Positions 34,143 to 46,575 of a stretch of DNA of 64,000 nucleotides are shown in pieces (position 1 is the stretch's first letter; each line of letters begins with the position of its first letter). A model generated the notes under the pieces. It was not told the origin of the DNA. It ran no database searches and worked only from the letters and a program-made list of their open reading frames with translations. The position numbers were made by a program, and so were the translations under genes. Source of the stretch: Panax quinquefolius (lineage: Eukaryota > Streptophyta > Magnoliopsida > Apiales > Araliaceae); assembly GCA_020205615.1 (NCBI GenBank), contig CM035160.1:117028921-117092920 (forward strand), read 5' to 3'.

Positions 34143-36300
34143 ACGTACGTACCTGGTGTTTCGAAAAGATGAGGATACCTCGCTTTCATTTCTGTTTCCA
34201 ACTCCCAGGTCATTTCCTCAATAGCATGGTTTCTCCACGAAACTTTAACTTGTGGTATGACCTTCGTGCGTAGGACATGCTCCTTCCTATCCAAGATCTT
34301 GACAGGTACCTCTTCGTACGTTAAGTCTTCGGCTATATCGTTTGGTTCTTACTCAATGACGTGGTTCGGGTCTTTCACATATTTACGAATGACAGATATA
34401 TGAAAAACATTATGAACACGAGACATACTTGGAGGTCACGCGAGTCTATAGGCCACATTTCCTACTCGGTCAAGAATCTGAAATGGACCAATAAATCATG
34501 GATTGAGCTTTCCTCTCTTCCCAAATCTTTTAACTCCCTTCCATGGAGCCATACGCAATAATACATGATCCCCAATACTAAATTCCACGTCCTTTCGATG
34601 AAGATTTGCATAACTCTTTTGTCGATCATGTGCCATTTGTATACGTTGTCGAATCATTTGGATCTTCTCCGTAGTCATTCATACCAACTCTGGTCCCAAC
34701 AACGTTGCTTCTCCTACCTCATCCCAACATACTGGAGAGCAAAACTTTCGTCCATACAATGCTTCAAATGGAGCCACACCTATACTTGCCCGATAACTGT
34801 TGTTGTAGGAGAATTCCACCAATGGTAGGTACTTATCCCAACTCCCTTTGAAATCGAGGACACAAAGTCTTAATAGATCTTCAAGAGTTTGAATAGTCCT
34901 CTCTGATTGTCCGTCCATTTGAGGATGGTATGCCAAACTGAACCGTAAATCCGTACCCATAGCTTTTTGCAAGCTAACCCAAAATCTTGAAGTAAATCTT
35001 CGGTCACGATCCAAAACTATAGATACTGGCATGCCATGCAACCTCACAATCTCATTCACGTACATACTAGCAAGACGTTCAAGGGAATAAGTCTCTCGTA
35101 TCGGTAAGAAATGGGTAAACTTGGTTAATCTATCAACAATAACCCAAATCGCATTTATGCCTTGAGAAACCGTGGGAAGACCCATAATGAAATTCATGGT
35201 AATGTGTTCCCACTTCCATTTCAGAATCTCAAGTGGTTGCAATGGACCTTTTCGCACTTGATGCTCCGCCTTTACACGTTGACAAGTTAAACACCTCGAT
35301 ATAAACTTCGTGATCTCTCTCTTCATATTGTTCCACCAAAATGTATATCGAAGATCATGACACATTTTGGTACTCCTAGGACGGATTGCAAACGGTGTGT
35401 TGTGTGCCTCCATCATGATTCTATGCTTCAAGTCAGAATCGTTAGGTACACAAAGTCCGGAGTGGACTCGAAGTATTCCTTCTTCATCGATTATTGCTTC
35501 TGGAATAGTACCTTCTTGTACTTTCTTCTTCATACGCATCAGCTCCGGATCTATGGCTTGAGTAACTTTAACTTTTTCGATTAAAGTCGGTTCTATACGT
35601 ATACTTGACATCATTGCATAGGTCCTCGGAGTCTTGAATTCTATCTTCATCTTTTGTAAATCACACAAAATGGGCCTTTGTTTTAACAACATCACACTCG
35701 TTCCCGCATATGATCTTCTACTCAACGCGTCAGCTACCACGTTCACTTTTCCAGGATGGTATTGAATAGTATGGTTATAATCTTTCAACAACTCAAGCCA
35801 ACGTTGTTGCCGCATATTGATTTCTTTTTGGGCGAAGAAATATTTGAGGCTTTTATGGTATGAATATATCTTTACTTTCTCCCCATATAGATAGTGCCTC
35901 CAGACCATTAGCGCGAAAACGACTGCTGCCAACTCTAGATCATGGGTAGGATAATTCCTCCCATATTCTTTAAGTTGTCGTGAGGCATAGGCTATGACTT
36001 TCCCACGTTGCATGAGAACACATCCTAACCCTTTGCCTGAAGCATCGCTGTAGATAACAAATTCATCCGAACCAGATGGTATTGTCAAAATAGGTGCCGA
36101 AATGAGTCTCCTCTTGAGATCTTGGAAACTTTTCTCGCATTCCTCGCTCTATACGAATTTTGTATCTTTACGAGTCAGCTGAGTTAACGGAGTAGCGATT
36201 TGAGAAAATCCTTCCACAAATCTCCGATAATAACCAACTAAGCCTAGAAAGCTACGTATTTCGATTACCGACTTAGGTTGCTCTCAACTGTAACTCATAT
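34143..36300 (-). pseudogene. RNase H-integrase-chromodomain region of element C (469-codon open block)
   Basis: The open block 36088-34679 has RNase H (residues ~10-125), the HHCC zinc region (~229-269), the DDE core (~295-396) and then the linker. Further in-frame integrase tail and a chromodomain with VKVSWRNHAIEEMTWE (about 34160-34240) follow a TGA at 34679. Catalytic residues are lost: RNase H has Y77 where D is usual (KIYSYHKS for the TDHKS type); D15, E52 and D120 remain. The integrase zinc site has R236 for the second His. The first catalytic Asp is N299 (ITMNF); D360 and E396 remain, 35 residues apart. Upstream sequence (36089-36300) adds the RT connection ([13 protein letters not shown]). 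Long but almost certainly inactive. Confidence 0.9.
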
Positions 36301-36640
36301 CCCAACCTTGGATAGCACGTCACAATGACACCTATCAGTTTACTATCGCACGAATATGGCGTCCCCTATGGAGAGTCTGGCTTCGGTGCATTCCACAAAA
36401 GAAGTCACCAGATAGTGGCTCGGTTATCAACTTTTATAGTTGGGTTTTTAACTCCTGAAGTTCAATAGGAGCCATTCGATATGAGATTTTAGAAATGGGT
36501 TTTTTGTTAGGGTTCAAAGTCGATACAAAATTCAATATCACGCCCGGGAGTAGGCAGAAATTTTCAGAAATACGCCAGAAATTTACTAACAATGAAATAT
36601 CATTCAAATCGACGTATTTTTGTTCAAGTCCATAACATGG
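36301..36640 (-). pseudogene. Scrambled RT segment of element C, catalytic core missing
   Basis: The RT start is readable (FDIEF..., then MAPIELQELK, about 36545-36430). It is followed not by the palm domain but by ~130 bp (36300-36430) that in E and B1 lies between protease and RT (GGAATGCACCGAAGCC, GATAGGTGTCATTGTGACG). The sequence then resumes in the RT connection. The palm domain with the xxDD motif is absent. Confidence 0.78.
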
Positions 36641-38293
36641 CTAAGAAAAACGACATTCATTTTTCAATAAGCGAATGAGTTTACGACTTGATATGAAAGA
36701 GTTTGACTTCAATGGTTTGGTTGTTAAATTGAATAACAGTTTGCTTAGGAATATGAAAACTAACAACCTTACAAAAGCAATTAATTTGGCATGATGAGTA
36801 GTTAGCCAATCAATCCCTAAAATCACATCAAAAACAAGTATCTTTAAAGAGATAAGATCAACAGGTAATGTGATGGTGCCAACTTGGATCAAACAGGATT
36901 TATAAACAGTGGATGTAATGAAAGTTTCTCCTAACGGAGTTTCCACAGATAGGTCATAGTTTAATTTCTCAAGAGTCAAGTTTAAACATTGAGCACAAGC
37001 AGGAGATATAAATGAATGGGTAGCACCGGTATCTAGTAATGTATAAACTTCACATGAATTTATGATTAGCTTACCCGTGATCACCTCGTTTGGGTTCCTC
37101 GCATATTGACCAGTCACGACAAACGCTCTTCCAGGAACCGTTGACTTTGACTTTTCTGGGATAGCCTTTTGAGTCACCATCCCCACTAGACTTGATTTTG
37201 CTACAGTGCAATCTCGAGCGATATGCCCTTCCTTTCCACAGTTATAACATACCTTAAACTGTTGTGGGCGGTTTGGGTTGATATGTCCTTCTTTTTCTCA
37301 CTTATAGCATATAACCGGTGGTCGTTCTCCTCCCTTGGAACCAGTTGCTGCTGGTGCTGACGTCTTCGTATTGTCATTGTTGAATCTCCTCTTTTTAAAA
37401 TCTCTTCCCGACTCGCTTCTTCTATTCTCATGGCCATGATTACCACCAGAGTGGTTGCCGCTTTTGTCTCGTATTTTCTTTTCTGCTTTGGTTATCGTTG
37501 TTCGACGACGTTGTGTCCCCAGATGATCCTCGGTTGTGGTCCCTCGCCATTCGCACTCATTATCTCGCTCTAATAATTGAGCCCAATTGACAACATCCGA
37601 ATAGAGAGAAAATTTATGAGAAATGAGATATTGACGTATCTGGGTTTCAAACCTCTCGAAACATCCGCGTCATACGTTCCTCATTCTCCACCAAATGAGG
37701 TGAAAACCTTAACAACTCTGCAAACTTCGCCTCGTATTGGGACACCGTCATGTTATTCTGCTCCAGTCTAATAAACTCTACCTCCTTCATATGACGAACA
37801 CTTTCGAGGAAAGTACTTGTCATTGAACAGTTTTTTGAAATGTCTCCCAAGATCTTTGAAGTCTTGCTAGATGTACGCTTCACAGACTCCCACCAGTAGT
37901 CTTCCTCGCCACGAAACATAAAGGTGGCGAATGGAACCTTCTGTTCCTCCGTGCATCCCAAGACATCGAATATCGTGGTAATTTGTTTAACCCACGTCTC
38001 TGCCTTGATCGGATCGGCTTTCTAATAAATTCGGTGGTCCCAACTCTTTGAAGCGCTTGGGCATTTGTGACAAACAGTATTGCTATCATTTCCTCCTCAG
38101 TATTTTGAACACGAGTCTCCTAAATCCGATTTTGCATGAAGCGCAAAAAGCTTCTAAACATCCCATCATTCATCATCGCTTTCGGTGGTGTTGTTCACGG
38201 GAGGAACATTGCCACTGTTACGTTTTAAATGGTTGGTGAGCACGGTGTCTCCACGGTCTCATTTACTCCTTTGTTAACATTCTCGGTTGACAT
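36641..38293 (-). pseudogene. gag-protease of element C, with stops and a frameshift
   Basis: It starts at 38293 (MSTENVNKGVNE). A frameshift lies between about 38000 and 37961. The capsid block YWWESVKR and EFIRLEQNNMTVSQYE lies in 37960-37650. The zinc knuckles are at 37190-37300: the first reads CYK-stop-EKEGH (Cys to stop), the second is complete CYNCGKEGHIARDC. The protease is open from 37186 to 36641 with an intact LLDTGATHSF active site and FDVILGIDWL, the usual end of Gypsy proteases. The protease alone looks catalytically possible, but it has no translatable upstream gag. Confidence 0.88.
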
Positions 38294-38481
38294 TCTCAAA
38301 TATTTCCATAAAACAAGGGTTAATTTAACAAATTAACATATCACATAATACCCCTATATTATGACCGAGCTAACAAATAAGCTTAGGTAGGACACACTTT
38401 AGAAGGATTTACTGTCTCTCTCCTCCTAGTTCTATTCCCGATCTCCGCTTGGAGATCATATCCCTAAGCTCGATATTAATC

Positions 38482-41214
38482 ATGACGCCCCAAAATAGGT
38501 ATACAACACCCATTTTGAGTCGTCAAAAATACATATGCGAAACAACTATAACTTTATTAATACAACATAAAAACTGTGAGTTTAAATACAAATATTGTCA
38601 TCTAGACAATATCCACACTCAAATAAGTCCTCATTACAATTATAGATACATTATTTTACAAAAATGGTGAGGACTACTAAAACGACTTTCTAGAACCTTC
38701 ATTCCATACCCCGACTAGTACTAGCTACATTCTCGCCTCCTCAGAAGAAAATGGAACAAAAGGAAAAGGGTGAGCTCAACTAGCCCAGTAAAGAATATTA
38801 TGACTAAGATAACATAGAAAAAATTAACGTTAGTCTTCAACAGGGAAAAATCTAATAGAATACAATAGATAACAAGTTTTAAATCAATCTTCGCAGCATA
38901 AATAATAATTCATTAGAAGAGTGAAGTAGAGAATGCAATCTACTATCTTCTATTAATGAATTTAAAAGTTCATCGTTGATATTTTATCCCTGTAACATCA
39001 ATCAATATATATCTGGAATTAAATATTCATCTTTGCACTACAGGCCAAAGATATTCATCAGTTGGTCATGTTCATCTAAACACATGTTCATCTTTGCACT
39101 ACAGGCCAAAGATATTCATCAGAAAATCATTCATCTTTGCACTACATGCCAAAGATATTCAGTAATATCATCATTTAAGACTGAGGATGATGAAAAATAT
39201 TTTAAAGAAAACGAATCTAGTGAAACAAGAGAACAAATATTAAGGATTCGTACTTTACACAATCCACGTTCAAAAATACTTCATAAATAATCAGAGTGGA
39301 GTAAAATTCAAGAATGAAGACCAAAACATAGATCCAATTAAAGATAGGGATCATAACAGACAATCTTGGACACAGAAAATAAAATTTAATTTTTCTATGA
39401 ATAATGTCGTATTCGTGAATAGTGTCGTATACGTGAATAGTGCCGTATACGTGAATAGTAACTCCGACACCAAAAGATAGAAATTCCACAAGAAAATCAT
39501 CATGCTTCGTGAATAGTACTCGTGAATAGTAACTCATGAATAGTAACTCATGAATAGTAACTCGTGAATAGTAACTCATGAATAGTAACCCCGACATAAA
39601 AAGTTCCAATTTTGGTAAAAATTCAGACCAATATTTTGGCATAATGTTATTGAAGAAATAATATTATTTACGAAGAAAATAACATCCCTTACCTCAAAAG
39701 GATAGTACTTCTGACTGGAATACTGGATATAGTGTTGAAAGAACTTGCACCGTATAGCAATACTCAAAGTACTAAAATACTCACAAAAATACGCTAGATA
39801 TTATAGAGAGAGAAAGAGAGAGAAATCTTTAGTTTCTGGTGTGATTTTCAATTCTAACCTAAGCACCCTATTTATAGGAAATTGCTTAGAACACCAAAGT
39901 AGAAAATTTAATAAAATAATAATATTTTATTTTTAATTTCCTTAGCCCACCTTGACCATCTGAATTCAGCCACCAAATAATGACAAAAACCAAAAAAACG
40001 TTTTTGTAATTAAAAATAATTAAAACTTTCAAAAACCAATTATTTCGGAACTACGAAACTTCAATAATTCATAATAAATAGCCCTTTATCAGAAAAATTT
40101 CGAACCACATATCTTTTCCATAGGAAATTTAATTATCTACAACTTTGCAGAAGAAAAGTTTTCCAAATTCCAAACAGAAATTGATTGAAATCCACAAACG
40201 GACGATTTTACAAGGTTATAATCAAATTTTAGTCAAGAAATGGGCCCACAGACATGTTTAACATGTTTTAAATAACTTTTGCAACAAAAATACTCTTTCT
40301 CCTCATATACTCATATATCCCACATTCATTGTAAAAATATCATCATTATTATATTATAATAATATAATAAAATATTATTTTATCAGAAAAGATAAAATAT
40401 CGATTTTCAACAATTGTCACTTTAAAATTTTTCTATCTATATCCACATAAAATGAATATTTTCCTCATCATATAAATCAATAATTAAATATTCACAAATA
40501 ATATTATGAGAATCACAATCACAACCGACAACCGTAGTTCACTAGAAAGAGGCTTTCCAATAAGGATTTCTCCTTATTAAGGCATGCAATTAGGTGACCA
40601 AACCTCCCTTAGGCGAATTTTTCTAGACATTGCCAATAATGTTATCTAATAATATTATTCGGATAATATGAATTATTGCTTCGATAATGGAAAATACTTT
40701 ATAGTGACAAATTATTGAAACAACAGTAATATAGAATATCAATGCAACAATTATTGAATCAATAAAATACTGAACAGTAATTACTGTAACAATTATTGAG
40801 TAGTGCCTTCTTACGTAAGAATCAATAATTGGTGCAATACCGCGTACATCTTGTGCAACAAACACGACATCTTGTGTTTTAACCACGGGTATTCCAACAA
40901 AGATAATACTGAATAACAAGCTGCTACAAGTTATTTATAAACAACTTATACTTGTCATTTTCTTCATCCAATCGCTTTCCGTTATGGGGCCCACACAAGG
41001 CTGCGCCGTCGTACAAATATTCCCTGAGAGTAAGAATATTCCACGACCAAACGAATATTCTACGATAAAAATGAATATTTTATAACCACTTGTTTATTTA
41101 AAATATTTGCGCATTTTACCCATAACTAACCACATTAATCAAATCAACCCTTACTATTTCAAAATAATAAATAGAGAAAATTTAATTTTATTTATAATAA
41201 GTTGGGGTCTTACA
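38482..41214 (-). repeat. 5' LTR of element C (2.73 kb)
   Basis: It runs from GTTGGGGTCTTACA at 41214 (minus-strand start TGTAAGACCCC) to ATGACGCCCCAAAATAGG at 38482; the terminal TGTG is mutated to CATG. It contains the reversed GCTCA motif (about 38770), TTTGCACTACAGGCC repeats (39025-39160), GAATAGTAAC repeats (39410-39590) and ctatttata (39868). It serves as the empty-site reference for the B1 insertion. Confidence 0.9.
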
Positions 41215-42793
41215 TATTCTGTCAAGACAAAATTTTGGGAAACAAAAACTGACAGGACATAGTTTACTAAAACGAGCATAACTTTTTTATACGAACTCCG
41301 ATTGATGTGATTCAAGATGATCCAGAACGATGACGAGTATAACTATAACTTTTATTCTTTATGTTTTTCAATTTGAAATCGTTATGAAGTGTCAAAATAG
41401 TCATCTTTAGGACTGTTGTGTATTTGGAGGCCATCGGAGGGCGTCGGGATGCGCGGATGCAAGTGCAATCCTTTGTGTATTAGTATAACCTAACAGTAAC
41501 ATGTTGGACATGTAATAGGATGTTATATCAAGTTGTTAATGTGTATGTGGTGCAATGACTTGATCACTTAAGTAGTTGTAATAAAGTTAAATAGTGATGT
41601 TTATGAAAAGATGTGATGTTATTAGTGTGCTATATGAAACTAATATTAGTGTAACTAATGTGTATTGTCAATACATATAGTATGTGTAGGACTTGTGGTG
41701 AACGTGAGTAATGATTGTTTAACCTACGCATGAGGCAAGTTCCCTAACCTTTGCTACTTTATTATTTAGCAAGGTTACTTTTCACTATTACGTTATACTT
41801 ATGCAAATTCTCTAACCCTAACCTCTTGTTTAACGATTTATTGTCATGCAAATTCTTTAACTCTCATTTATTGTTGAGCAAATTAGTTAATCTTTATTTC
41901 TTTACTTCAAACGAGATTACGTTGGTTATTCGAAGTCTGTAATGTTATTTATTCAGTTACTAATAACTATTATTTGATATTCGTTCTCTAATGTCATTGT
42001 ACTATCCTATATTTTTGTACCGAACTCTAAGTTATCTAGCAATTCTTTACCAATTCAACTATTCCTTAGTTGATGAATGTTCTAAACTTTAAATTACCTT
42101 TGAAATCAACTCAAACCAAACTTCCTTTGGTTTGCATATGGACTCACACAAATTTTGAAAGAATGTTAACCTAGGACATAGATGATGATTATAGTCTTTT
42201 AGACTGTTAAAGGTTAAAGTAGAAATACTTGAGACCTAGAGTATAGTTCGTGGTCTTGTGACCCTCAGTGTATTCTTTGATGTTGATATCTATCGTTAAC
42301 TTAACGTTCATTATTCCTTTGAACTCATAGTTGTTGAATTAAAGTTTATTGTTCTGGTAAGAACACTTTACCATTGAAAGCTCAGTTAATTGTCATTCAT
42401 AAAATGTTATTGTATATTATCCTTCTTGTGGGCAATTGTTTGCTCACTCTTGCACAAAACAATGCAGATGAAGTTAAGAAGCTTGAAGAGCTTTCTACAA
42501 GCAAGGGTAGGGACAAAATGCTTGATTAGACGACAACGTTTAATTTACCTTTTATTTATGAAGCTTATATAATAGATGTAATTATGATCATGTTTTAATT
42601 TTCCGCTGATGATTGTAATAAAGGTTAGATGACCTGGGATTTATTTTAGATTATGTAACCCTTTAATGGGAGATTGATTATTTAAACTTTTGAGTCTAAT
42701 TATATCCTTTGTTTATGGGTAGTTAGTTATGATTTTATTGGACAGTGAACACCAAATCTATGGGATTGAGGTGCCCGAATTTGGGGGGTCATA
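41215..42793 (+). repeat. 5' LTR of element A, second part
   Basis: It is colinear with 48082-49529 of the 3' LTR, but lacks ~390 bp present there (about 49025-49410, a region also found in the LTR of F). TTTGCTCACTCTTGC with a following GCAG lies at 42440-42466. It ends GGGGGGTCATA just before the PBS. Confidence 0.87.
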
Positions 42794-42795
42794 AG

Positions 42796-42808
42796 TAGGT
42801 ATCAAAGC
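42796..42808 (+). promoter_or_regulatory. Primer-binding site of element A
   Basis: TAGGTATCAAAGC corresponds to TTGGTATCAAAGC of F with one change. Confidence 0.82.
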
Positions 42809-43883
42809 TTTAGGTTATGAACCTTAGGTGGGGAAACCTTAGGGCTATAACCTTCTAGGAAATCGAAAACATAGAGGTGATAAACTCTTATCGAGTTCTA
42901 AGGAATGAGTTAAGGAAATTTATTGAAGATAAAATGATAAAAGACTTTATGTGCTTATGTGTTAATGTTTTATGTGCTCGTGAGTACTTAGGAGTAGCAA
43001 GTATTATACATATCAAGTTGTGGAGTTATTAAAACTTTGTTATTAGAGAGATTGATGAAGGAAGATAGGGATTAGGAGCCTTGAGAAGTTATATAGTTTG
43101 AGTATGGTTGGTATTGGGAAAGCCATACCCGTGGATTTTTGTTGTAGAACTTGGGTATGAGCTTGAGTTTGATCCGGAAGATGAATTTTAGAAGGTAAAT
43201 ATGAAGTATGAGTAAGAAGAGTTAGGAAAGTCATAGAGCTAGCGTAAAAAGATGTCGTGACTCAAGACTTTATCGCACGACTTGTAGATGTAGAGTAGAG
43301 ATTATCTTAGTTAAAGTATAAAAGAGGATAGTTATTAGTTATTAACGAGATTGTGCAGGAATGGCTAGGGAAAGGAGTCAGCAAAGCGGGCGAAAGCTGA
43401 GGACGCATGGATGATCGTTTCTAAACGCAAAAATCGTGTTGAAGACAAGTTAAAGAGTGCCAAACGAACGATGGAACTTAGCATTTAATCTTCCACTCTC
43501 CTGAAGATTCGTATCGTGGAGCAACAGTGAAATGAAGCTGTACAACGTTAGACTATTCTTGTAGATTGCAAGAAAAAAAATAAGATGATATATAAAACAT
43601 AAAAAAAAAAGTTAAAAAAAATTTAAGTTAATAGATGTAAATCCTAACTTTTGAATTAAATAGTGGGATGTGATGAAGTAATCCTAGAATTTTATTATTT
43701 CGGGATAAATAATATAAATAACAGTGTGGCTATTTTGTGATGTGGTGATGTAATAAATGAATAAAATATTATCATTTTTTTATTAAGAAATATTATGTGT
43801 TATCTATAAGTGGTTAAGATAAGTTTGAAAATGTTAATGTGTGGATGAACGATGATCTAATCGTTCAAGTTTTAAATAGTAAG
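42809..43883 (+). other. Leader region of element A
   Basis: This is about 1.1 kb between PBS and gag. It is the place where F has its leader ORF. Only short fragments between stops are open here. Any former ORF is too decayed for me to align by eye. Confidence 0.55.
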
Positions 43884-44860
43884 ATGCCGCCTAGAAGAAG
43901 ACAGCAGCGTCAACAGAGCCCCAAGGAAAATGCATACAATAGGGAAGCTAATGCAAATCTAGTGCCATAGTTGGTGAATTTGCTGGTGGGAGCACTGGCA
44001 AATCAACTGAATTTCTGGCTGTATAATCAAATCTCGATGTTCTAACCAAATTCGTTTACAACAGGGTTAGAAAGAATGATTGATGTAGATGGGGATGGTA
44101 ATATGCTGGCATACAATCAAGAGTAGAGGGGAAAGAAGAGTAAAGATGATATGGTGGGTGATAGTCATACCAGTAACGCTCGAAAAAGAAAGCGGGACAA
44201 TAATATTAATGCTGAAAATCAGTAAGGGAAGGAAAAGAAGAAGGTGGAGGCATGTAGCAACTGCGGAAAGAAACATGTAGGTGTTTGTTTGAAGGGAAAA
44301 AGGGTGTGCTTTAATTGTGGATCGAAGGATCACATTGCACCAAAATGTTCAAGACCGAGGAAGAGAGCCTGCTTCACGTGTGGATCGAATGAGCACTTGG
44401 CTCGAGGTTGTCCAAAGAAAGCGGTAGAAAAAATAAGTGGAAGCAAAGGGGGCAGTGGCAAACTGGTTATTATAGAGTCAACTCTGCCGTGTCGACCAAC
44501 TGAACAATCATCCAACATGAAGATCCAGAATGCAATGCAAGGTATGGCTCCGATCAGTTATCTATACGACTGCGTGCTATTTAATTTAACCGCCACTTGT
44601 TAATTTATGCCTGATGAATTCGTTTAGAAACTAGATTCACTTCGGGAAGAGTTAGACTATTCCCTAAATATATAAAGTGGGAATGATGATTTCTTTTACG
44701 TTGGTGTGTAGAAATTTTGTGTTGTATTAAAGGCCACGTGTTAAACCATGTGGTGATAAGTCATTGTCATAGAAAGCGCATAAACCTTAAGACTCTGAGG
44801 AAGTCAAAGGTAGTATTTTATTCTTTTAGTTACAAGACGTCTGTATGGTAGAGTTATTTA
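43884..44860 (+). pseudogene. gag-protease remnant of element A, capsid deleted
   Basis: It starts at 43884 with MPPRRRQQRQQ, as in F. Most of the capsid is gone. Three knuckles follow in frame at 44250-44415: CSNCGKKHVGVC, CFNCGSKDHIAPKC and CFTCGSNEHLARGC, all with complete Cys/His sets. The protease remnant reads VLFNLTATC where F has VLFDLGATC, so the catalytic Asp is Asn. Stops are frequent. The knuckle block is the best kept coding part of A. Confidence 0.85.
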
Positions 44861-44938
44861 TCGATGTTGTAAAATAAGATGTTATTAAGAACATAATATG
44901 CGGGTTATGTGAAGAGCAAGATAGTTACTTAGTTAGCT

Positions 44939-45215
44939 AAATTGACAAGGAAATCGGTGGAATTTATATGGGCAGAAAATTATGAAGTGAATTTTCAAGA
45001 ATTGAAGAAGAATTTAGTATGGCACCTATGTTGTCTCTACCAGATAGTACAGAAAAGTTTGTGATGTATAGCAACGCATCATACAAAGTATTAGGCGGTG
45101 TGTTTAGGCAGAACGATAGGGTCTTTTCTTACGCATCGCGTCAGTTAAAATTTTTATATGAAAGGGTATTTGACTCACGATTCAGAGTAGAGGTATTACT
45201 GATTGCCCTGAGGAT
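44939..45215 (+). pseudogene. RNase H fragment of element A
   Basis: It opens with KLTRKSVEFIW (RT connection). A one-base shift then leads into MAPMLSLPDSTEKFVMYSNAS and YASRQLK. The catalytic Asp of YSDAS is Asn here. RT sequence upstream is absent: protease decay runs straight into the connection at about 44870-44940. Confidence 0.82.
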
Positions 45216-45534
45216 TTAAAGATGTTATTTTTGAGTAGTAGGGTGAGATATAGAAAAAAAAGAAAAAAAAAGAGTAGTAGTTATTTTTGTTAACTGTGCA
45301 AAATGGGTTCATAATAGAAATGACTAAGTGGTGGTAGGAGGTAAGATATATGAAAAGGCAGAGGAGAAGCTTTTAGGATGAAAAAATAAGTACTGACTTT
45401 GTTGGATAGAGTTAAGGAAGACTATTCAGATGAAGGTAGTGTCAATTCAAAAATCGATACTGAAGGATAGTTGAAGTTAGAAGGAAGAAACTAGGTTTCA
45501 CTAATACCAGGAATTGAAAATGAAGTTTTGCATA

Positions 45535-45840
45535 AAATTTATATATTGAATCAACTAGGAAGCACGGAATTATATATTGCCTTCGATATTACTATTGGTG
45601 GCAAGACATGGCGGTAGATTTTTGGTCTGTCAAAGTTATTGTATTACATATCGAGCAGTGTGTGAAGTTATGAAATCGTTTCAAGACACAATGTTTCTGT
45701 GTCAATTGTGTCGAACAGAGATTCAAGATTTACATCAAATTTTCGAAAGGGTTTTCAAGAACGTGTGGAACACAATTAGAAATAGGTATGCCATATCGTT
45801 TGCAAATCGATTGCCAAACTAAAAGGAAGTCCAAACATCG
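45535..45840 (+). pseudogene. Integrase fragments of element A
   Basis: A zinc-region scrap, NQLGSTELYIAFDI (about 45552), aligns with HPGSTKMYRDL-type sequence. A core scrap, GTQLEIGMPYRLQIDCQTKR (frame of about 45765-45830), aligns with GT.L.FS.AYHPQ.DGQSER; the catalytic Glu region is altered. Frames are broken. Confidence 0.72.
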
Positions 45841-46289
45841 GAAGGCGTGCTAAGTGCATGAGAAGTTTTTGATAATACCATACGAGGAATCCGCATTGAG
45901 CAAGTTATGGATAAGTTAAAATAATTTAAGAGTAAGGTAATGTTAGGTGGGTTTTCAACTGAGGACTCATATGGTGACTAAGTCGTACAAACATTTGTGT
46001 GGGCAGAGGTTTTGTGCATATACTTGGTTTATCACATTGATAATCATTAGAATATCGGTATCGCGCTATCAATGTATATGTAGTGGAAATGTGATTCTTT
46101 TCTCATGTATATATTTGATAGTTAGAGGTTTTTTTAGATTAAGATAGATGATATTGAGATTAGGTTCGGTTCTTAAAACTAAAACATATGATTATGGCAA
46201 GTTCCTTGATTTCCAAAGTAAGGTAAGTTTGATAAACTATTGGGTATAAAATGGTTATAGTATATGAAGCGTTGATGAAGTTGAAAGAT

Positions 46290-46466
46290 GGTTTTGAGGT
46301 AGCCTTACCTCTATAGTTAGAGCGCATTCGAAATGTTTTTCATGTTTCGGTGAGATGATCGAACAAGCTCAACTGCAATCATGTGATCAAGTACGACAAT
46401 GTCGAAGATGCTACGTGGAAACTCGAAACTGAATTGATGAAGAATTACCCTGAGTTATTTGTTTAA
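46290..46466 (+). pseudogene. Integrase tail/chromodomain-like end of element A
   Basis: A readable stretch, LERIRNVFHVSV then VIKYDNVEDATWKLETELMK and PELFV before the stop at 46464-46466. DATWKLE corresponds to the chromodomain strand EMTWELE of C, so A descends from a chromodomain-bearing element. Confidence 0.75.
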
Positions 46467-46476
46467 TATGTGTCTT

Positions 46477-46575
46477 CGATTCTGGGGATAGAATCTTTGT
46501 AAGTAGGGAAGAATGTAACGAATGATTTGTTTGAGTTGTGATTCTGGGGACAGAATCCTTGTAAGGAGGGATTGA
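46477..46575 (+). other. Duplicated polypurine tract of element A
   Basis: CGATTCTGGGGATAGAATC with GTAAGTAGGGAAGAATGTAAC at 46477 and TGATTCTGGGGACAGAATCC with GTAAGGAGGGATTGATGTAAC at 46539 are two copies ~62 bp apart. The second adjoins the 3' LTR. G has a comparable pair. Confidence 0.82.

Larger units (their letters stand above)
22419..41214 (-). mobile_element. Element C: Ty3/Gypsy element with long RNase H-integrase ORF, hosting nested B1
   Basis: Read on the minus strand it has a 5' LTR 38482-41214, PBS remnant (about 38466-38480), gag-protease 36641-38293, a scrambled RT remnant, RNase H-integrase-chromodomain 34143-36300, a polypurine tract 34107-34122 and a 3' LTR 34106-32471 continuing at 23343-22419 after B1. 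The left end lacks ~55 bp of LTR, which fits one deletion across the C/A border. It is the best preserved pol in the window but lacks the RT catalytic core. Confidence 0.88.

Noticed and set aside
42390..42572. 60-codon ORF near the end of the 5' LTR of A
   Set aside because: It lies in LTR sequence, is not kept in F, and covers the conserved GCTCA motif, which is better seen as a nucleic-acid signal.
44067..44333. 88-codon ORF antisense to gag of A
   Set aside because: It is the shadow of the lysine-rich gag linker and zinc knuckles.
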